A stretch of DNA of 40,524 nt from Candidatus Nitrosopelagicus sp. Lineage in GTDB: Archaea; Thermoproteota; Nitrososphaeria; Nitrososphaerales; Nitrosopumilaceae. The notes under the pieces are model-generated. The model did no database searches and had not been told where the DNA came from. It worked only from the letters and a program-made list of their open reading frames with translations. This document shows, piece after piece, positions 36,876 through 40,524 of this stretch (within the stretch, counting starts at the first letter, position 1; the number at the start of each line of letters is the position of its first letter). A program made the position numbers and the translations under genes. The stretch spans positions 1-40,524 of the forward strand of contig JAOLYM010000001.1 in the NCBI GenBank assembly GCA_028343435.1, in the 5' to 3' direction.

Positions 36876-37883
36876 ATGATGTCAGAGGATGATAGTTCAC
36901 TAGTTATGGAAGATAGAGGTTCAAATGATGAACCAAAAACTCCAGATTTTCCAAAAAAATCAAAGACATCATATGATGTTATTATAATTGGTGCAGGACC
37001 CGCAGGATACACTGCAGGAATTTATTGTTCAAGAGCAAGACATGATACACTAATAATTTCAGGACTTTTACCAGGAGGCCAACTAATGAACACAACTGAT
37101 GTTGAAAATTATCCAGGATTTGAAGAAGGCATAATGGGTCCAGATTTAATGTTGACCATGAGAAAACAGGCAGAGAGAATGGATACTACAATTATTGATG
37201 ATGTGGTTGTGAATGTTGATTTTCGTGCAAAACCATTCAAAGTTTTAACAGGCTCAGAAGAGTATGAAGCAAAAGCAGTAATAGTTTGTACTGGTGCAAC
37301 ACCAAGAAAAATTGGCATCGAAGGAGAACAAACATTCAGCGGGAAAGGAGTTTCTTATTGCGCAACATGCGATGGTGCATTTTTCAGAAATCAAGATATT
37401 GCAGTTGTAGGTGGTGGAGATACATGTATGGAAGAAGCAACATTTCTTACAAAATTTGCATCAAAGGTTCACATTATTCATAGACGAGATGCATTCAGAG
37501 CAAGCAAAATAATGCAAGACCGCGCATTAAGTAACGAGAATATTGAGGTTCATTGGAACAGTGAAATTGAAGATATTAAAGGAGACCAAAAAGTACAACA
37601 GATAATTCTAAAAGATACAAAAACTGGAGAGAATAAAACTCTGGAGATGGGAGGGGTTTTTGTGGCAATAGGTCATGAACCAAACACAGATTTATTTAAG
37701 AATCAATTAGAAATGGATGAAAATGGATACATCATTCAGAAGCAAAATACAGAAACAAGTGTAAAAGGTGTATTTACCGCAGGAGATGTTCATGACCATA
37801 GGTATAGACAAGCAGTTACAGCAGCAGGATTTGGATGTATGTCAGCAATTGATGTTGACAAATATTTATCAGAACAAAAATAA
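36876..37883 (+). CDS. trxB: Thioredoxin reductase
   Basis: An FAD/NADPH disulfide reductase of 335 residues. FAD-binding YDVIIIGAGPAGYTAGIYCSRA (about 33-54), redox-active CATC (C162, C165 in SYCATCDGAFF), NADPH-binding AVVGGGDTCMEEATFL (about 176-191) and the terminal GVFTAGDVHD and RQAVTAAGFGCMSAIDV are complete. A 32-residue acidic N-terminal extension (SEDDSSLVMEDRGSNDEP) is longer than in most TrxB. GGGDTC replaces the common GGGDSA. A TATA-like TTTAAATTATAAT about 25 bp upstream gives a leaderless start. Confidence 0.95.
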   Translation: MMSEDDSSLVMEDRGSNDEPKTPDFPKKSKTSYDVIIIGAGPAGYTAGIYCSRARHDTLIISGLLPGGQLMNTTDVENYPGFEEGIMGPDLMLTMRKQAERMDTTIIDDVVVNVDFRAKPFKVLTGSEEYEAKAVIVCTGATPRKIGIEGEQTFSGKGVSYCATCDGAFFRNQDIAVVGGGDTCMEEATFLTKFASKVHIIHRRDAFRASKIMQDRALSNENIEVHWNSEIEDIKGDQKVQQIILKDTKTGENKTLEMGGVFVAIGHEPNTDLFKNQLEMDENGYIIQKQNTETSVKGVFTAGDVHDHRYRQAVTAAGFGCMSAIDVDKYLSEQK

Positions 37884-37885
37884 AA

Positions 37886-38119
37886 TTACTTTATTTTTTT
37901 AATTGTAAATTCTAAATCAGTACCATTTTTTTTCAATTCAACAAGTTCATGACCACGAGTTCTACACAAGTCTGAAATATCATCTTCAGCGGCAGGATCA
38001 TCTGCCAATACAAGGAGTATTTTACCAACCTGCATTTTTGAAAGTTCAACTACAGTTTGCATTGCAGGCGATGGACAGTATAATCCTCTTACATCTAGAG
38101 TTTTTTCTGGTTCAGACAT
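37886..38119 (-). CDS. TusA-like sulfur-carrier protein
   Basis: 77 residues of the SirA/TusA family. The motif LDVRGLYCPSPAMQT has the conserved CPxP with C15 as persulfide carrier; a second Cys is in DLCRTRG. TusA proteins relay sulfur between rhodaneses and tRNA thiolation, molybdenum cofactor or other users. Its nearness to a rhodanese, a sulfite-type reductase and Thi4 fits a sulfur relay, inferred from context. It converges on trxB with a 2-bp gap. Confidence 0.88.
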   Translation of the reverse strand: MSEPEKTLDVRGLYCPSPAMQTVVELSKMQVGKILLVLADDPAAEDDISDLCRTRGHELVELKKNGTDLEFTIKKIK

Positions 38120-38186
38120 TTCTACCTAACAAAAAATTAGCGGTTCTATATTAAAATCTAGTTCTTTTTAGCTTTGCCTACAGAGA

Positions 38187-39104
38187 TTAAAATATCATTT
38201 TTGTAATTGTAGGGATATCACGTGTTCGAAAGGCAGACGGATCATAACCTTCAAAATTTATCTTATATGAAATTCTTCGTAAACCAAATATTGCAATCTT
38301 CAAAGTAGCATCCCAGATTAGTGATTTTTTAGTAATCATGTATGAACTATACATTAGATTAAACAGCCAAGAATATTTTGGGTAGAATTCTTGTACGTAT
38401 TGATCTATGTAATCTTTGGAATTCTCAATTTTATACCGAATATGTTCTAAGATTTCACGACGTGTGATATATTCAGTTTTTTCAATAGAGATTTTACCTT
38501 TTTTCATTGCAGATATGACATCATCAAGATTATTTTCAGAATTTATTAAATTTGTACATCTTCCGATAGTAGATGCAACATGAGAATCACTTCCGGCAGT
38601 TGTTAACAAATTATTATCTTTTGCAAAAATTTCTGCTTTTTTATTTGAATGTAAATCAACATTCGAACTATTAAAAACTTCAAATAAATCACACTTTAGG
38701 GAATCATCACGTAAAGAATCAACCAAACTAAAAGGATGAGGAGCGATTGTTACAGCATCTTGTACTTTAGCAGCATCAAGTATTTCATCTATAGTTTGAT
38801 TTGATTTTATTTCATCTTGTAAACCATAAACAAGAACATGTGCTTCTTTATCAGTAGTTACTTCTACAGCAGGATACACTTTTAGATTTGAGAATTTTTC
38901 ATGGTCATGTTTATAATCTGTTATTTGTTTGAAGCCATCTAAAGTGTTATGATTTGTTACAAATAATATATCAAGTTTTGATTTTAATGAATTTTCTAAT
39001 TGTTCATTTAGTGTCACGTTTGAATCAAAAGGAGGTTCCAAATCACCTACATGACCATTGGAGTAGACATTATGACAATGAAGTTCGGCACGTAACATTT
39101 CCAA
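38187..39104 (-). CDS. PHP-domain phosphoesterase
   Basis: 305 residues with polymerase-and-histidinol-phosphatase metal motifs: ELHCHNVYSNGH (about 7-18), TNHNTLDGF (about 50-58), TIAPHPFSL and a final GSDSHVAST (about 173-181). A trinuclear metal centre and phosphoester hydrolysis are typical. The last 80 residues (from about 225) are extra, with helices rich in Tyr and Ile (YPKYSWLFNLMYSSYMITKK). Substrate unknown. It lies 30 bp after cofE in the same orientation. Confidence 0.88.
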   Translation of the reverse strand: MEMLRAELHCHNVYSNGHVGDLEPPFDSNVTLNEQLENSLKSKLDILFVTNHNTLDGFKQITDYKHDHEKFSNLKVYPAVEVTTDKEAHVLVYGLQDEIKSNQTIDEILDAAKVQDAVTIAPHPFSLVDSLRDDSLKCDLFEVFNSSNVDLHSNKKAEIFAKDNNLLTTAGSDSHVASTIGRCTNLINSENNLDDVISAMKKGKISIEKTEYITRREILEHIRYKIENSKDYIDQYVQEFYPKYSWLFNLMYSSYMITKKSLIWDATLKIAIFGLRRISYKINFEGYDPSAFRTRDIPTITKMIF

Positions 39105-39134
39105 TATTTTCTATAAGATTTTACTTTTTATTAA

Positions 39135-39872
39135 TTATCTGAATAGATCTTCTTCTTTAGAACGAAGTATGTTATTGATATTTCCAATATTTTCTTTAAA
39201 CTCAAAATTTTTGATGATTGCCGCAGGACATTTTTTAGTTTTACCCATTACAAGTTCTGCTGCAGAACTAAGTTCATCGACTACGGCAGTTGCAGTAACT
39301 CGTAAAATTTTACCAAAAGTGTCAGGTGTACCTTCATAGTGTAAAATAGTATCAATACCGGCTACACCTATAGCATGATCAGTTTGCCCCATCCTGAAAG
39401 GACGACCAAATGTATCCGAAATTATTACTGCTATCTTTTTTCCAGTTTGCTGTAAAATTTTTAATCGTATTTCTTGTGCAGATTTATCAGAATCTTTTGG
39501 AAGTAATGTGGCATAACCATTTTCTACATTGCTTTCATCTATTCCTGCATTTGCACAAATGAAACCATGAATAGTTTGAACAATAATTACACCATGTTCC
39601 ATTCTAACAATTCGTTCTGATTCAGATAGAATGGCTTGAACTAATTTTGGATCTTTATCATATGCAGATGCGATACCGATAGATAATTCAGATGGAATAA
39701 TAGAATCTAGATTTACAACTCTACCTTCATGTTTTGATATAATTTTTTGTGATATTACTAATACATCACCATTTTCAAGAGATGTTTTAGAAGAGGATAG
39801 TAAAAGATCAACTAAATCGTCAGAAGGCTGAATATCATTTTTAAAATGAATGGGCGTTATTTGTAAACTCAA
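39135..39872 (-). CDS. cofE: Coenzyme F420-0:L-glutamate ligase (CofE)
   Basis: Adds glutamate residues to F420-0 using GTP to give F420. 245 residues, with the family pattern ENGDVLVISQKIISKHEGRVV (about 34-54), ESERIVRMEHGVIIVQTIHGFICANAGIDESNV (about 86-118), IAVIISDTFGRPFRMGQTDHAIGVAGI (about 148-174) and DELSSAAELVMGKTKKCPAAII. F420 biosynthesis is known in ammonia-oxidising archaea. It lies 41 bp after serB and 30 bp before the PHP gene, so an operon is likely. Confidence 0.95.
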   Translation of the reverse strand: MSLQITPIHFKNDIQPSDDLVDLLLSSSKTSLENGDVLVISQKIISKHEGRVVNLDSIIPSELSIGIASAYDKDPKLVQAILSESERIVRMEHGVIIVQTIHGFICANAGIDESNVENGYATLLPKDSDKSAQEIRLKILQQTGKKIAVIISDTFGRPFRMGQTDHAIGVAGIDTILHYEGTPDTFGKILRVTATAVVDELSSAAELVMGKTKKCPAAIIKNFEFKENIGNINNILRSKEEDLFR

Positions 39873-39913
39873 TAACTAATAGAGAAATTTGCTATAATTG
39901 AGTTTTTTCAATC

Positions 39914-40524
39914 CTAGGAAGATACAGACATAGGGAGTTCCATAGAATAATGCTCATTAATTATAGGAATTATTTTTGTGAGATCTTTTTCTTCCAAAGT
40001 AGTAGTTGCAAGATCTTTGACTATATCTTGTGCACGATATGCTATACCAAGATTACATATATCAAATAATTTTATGTCATTAGCGCCATCAACAATTACT
40101 ACAATTTCATCTTTAGGAATATTCCATTCTTCAATTTTAACTCTAGCAGATTTTGCTTTATCAGAATCAACATTAATTTTTACACCATCCAATTTTCCAT
40201 CTTTGAATATCAATTCGTTTGTATAAACATGATCAAGATTTAATTCGTCTTTTAATCTATCAGTCATAATTGTAAACCCTCCAGATACAGCCATCACTTT
40301 CCATCCTGCATCTTTTAGAGTTTTACATGCTTCTCGTGCACCAGTCATTATTGGTAAAGAGTCAGCAACTTGTTTACAGGTTTCAAAATCAATGCCTTTC
40401 AAAAGTTCTACTCTCTTAGTTAATCCTTCTTCCCAATTTATTGAACCTTGAATACCTTTTTTTGTGATATCCCAAATCTCCTCTTCCTTGTTTATTTTTT
40501 CAGCAAGAATTGGCAGATATTCTG
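39914..40524 (-). CDS. serB: Phosphoserine phosphatase-like HAD protein (5' end outside window)
   Basis: Last step of serine synthesis, dephosphorylating O-phosphoserine. The frame is open to the window edge, so the N-terminal DxDxT nucleophile motif is not visible. Seen are the cap segment GSINWEEGLTKRVELLKG, motif II VSGGFT, LDHVYTNEL, motif KSARVKIEEWNI and motif III IVDGANDIKLF. Motif III has VDGAND where GDGAND is usual. A TTG at 40402 is an internal codon, not the start, because coding similarity to the SerB cap extends upstream of it. Confidence 0.85.
   Translation of the reverse strand, partial: EYLPILAEKINKEEEIWDITKKGIQGSINWEEGLTKRVELLKGIDFETCKQVADSLPIMTGAREACKTLKDAGWKVMAVSGGFTIMTDRLKDELNLDHVYTNELIFKDGKLDGVKINVDSDKAKSARVKIEEWNIPKDEIVVIVDGANDIKLFDICNLGIAYRAQDIVKDLATTTLEEKDLTKIIPIINEHYSMELPMSVSS

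Overview
The window looks like a piece of an ammonia-oxidising archaeon chromosome (Nitrososphaerota/Thaumarchaeota, Nitrosopumilus-like). The evidence is a low-GC genome with small gaps and many convergent gene ends, a 16S-23S rRNA operon without a spacer tRNA or adjacent 5S gene, an archaeal TFB, CofE for coenzyme F420, short secreted repeats of the form PAWIKNTAGWW, and TATA boxes placed so close to start codons that many transcripts should be leaderless. The species call is an inference from these traits; no search was run.

Layout. 1-3.0 kb (+): a cut-off winged-helix gene, biotin ligase birA, and a secreted TPR/metalloprotease. 3.0-6.2 kb: Dps-like ferritin, TFB, a membrane protein, two small proteins, and a cold-shock gene behind an array of three palindromes. 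6.3-11.2 kb (-): 23S and 16S rRNA with clear processing stems and a structured leader. 11.2-14.5 kb: a GSA-aminotransferase-like enzyme, a nitroreductase, and several small hypothetical genes. 14.6-22.4 kb (-): an iron-related block made of an FTR1-type permease, an overlapping HyuA-like ATPase and an 1122-residue duplicated surface protein. The surface protein shares a repeated motif with the permease ectodomain, and both promoters carry the dyad TTCTA-N6-TAGAA. 22.7 kb: a candidate structured small RNA. 22.8-28.9 kb: a second secreted metalloprotease, a run of small membrane/exported proteins, an MntR-type regulator with a dyad centred on its own TATA box, a KH-domain ATPase and a lysine-rich protein. 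29.0-32.5 kb: a 4Fe-4S uracil-DNA glycosylase with an extra zinc ribbon, a long collagen-like protein and a TPR protein. 32.5-38.1 kb: a redox/sulfur group of two-domain rhodanese, siroheme sulfite/nitrite reductase, Cys-type Thi4 thiazole synthase, thioredoxin reductase and a TusA-like protein. 38.2-40.5 kb (-): PHP phosphoesterase, CofE and a cut-off SerB.

How parts may work together. The FTR1 block plus MntR-type regulator and Dps-like ferritin suggest metal uptake, sensing and storage within 20 kb. The reductase, rhodanese, TusA and Thi4 genes concern sulfur and electron handling. Four short genes not obvious from length-filtered ORF calling (39-49 residues, and one of 38) are reported. 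The most original observations are regulatory or structural: the palindrome array before cspA, a possible related site between the reductase and thi4, the shared dyad in the iron block, and the RNA candidate at 22681-22759.
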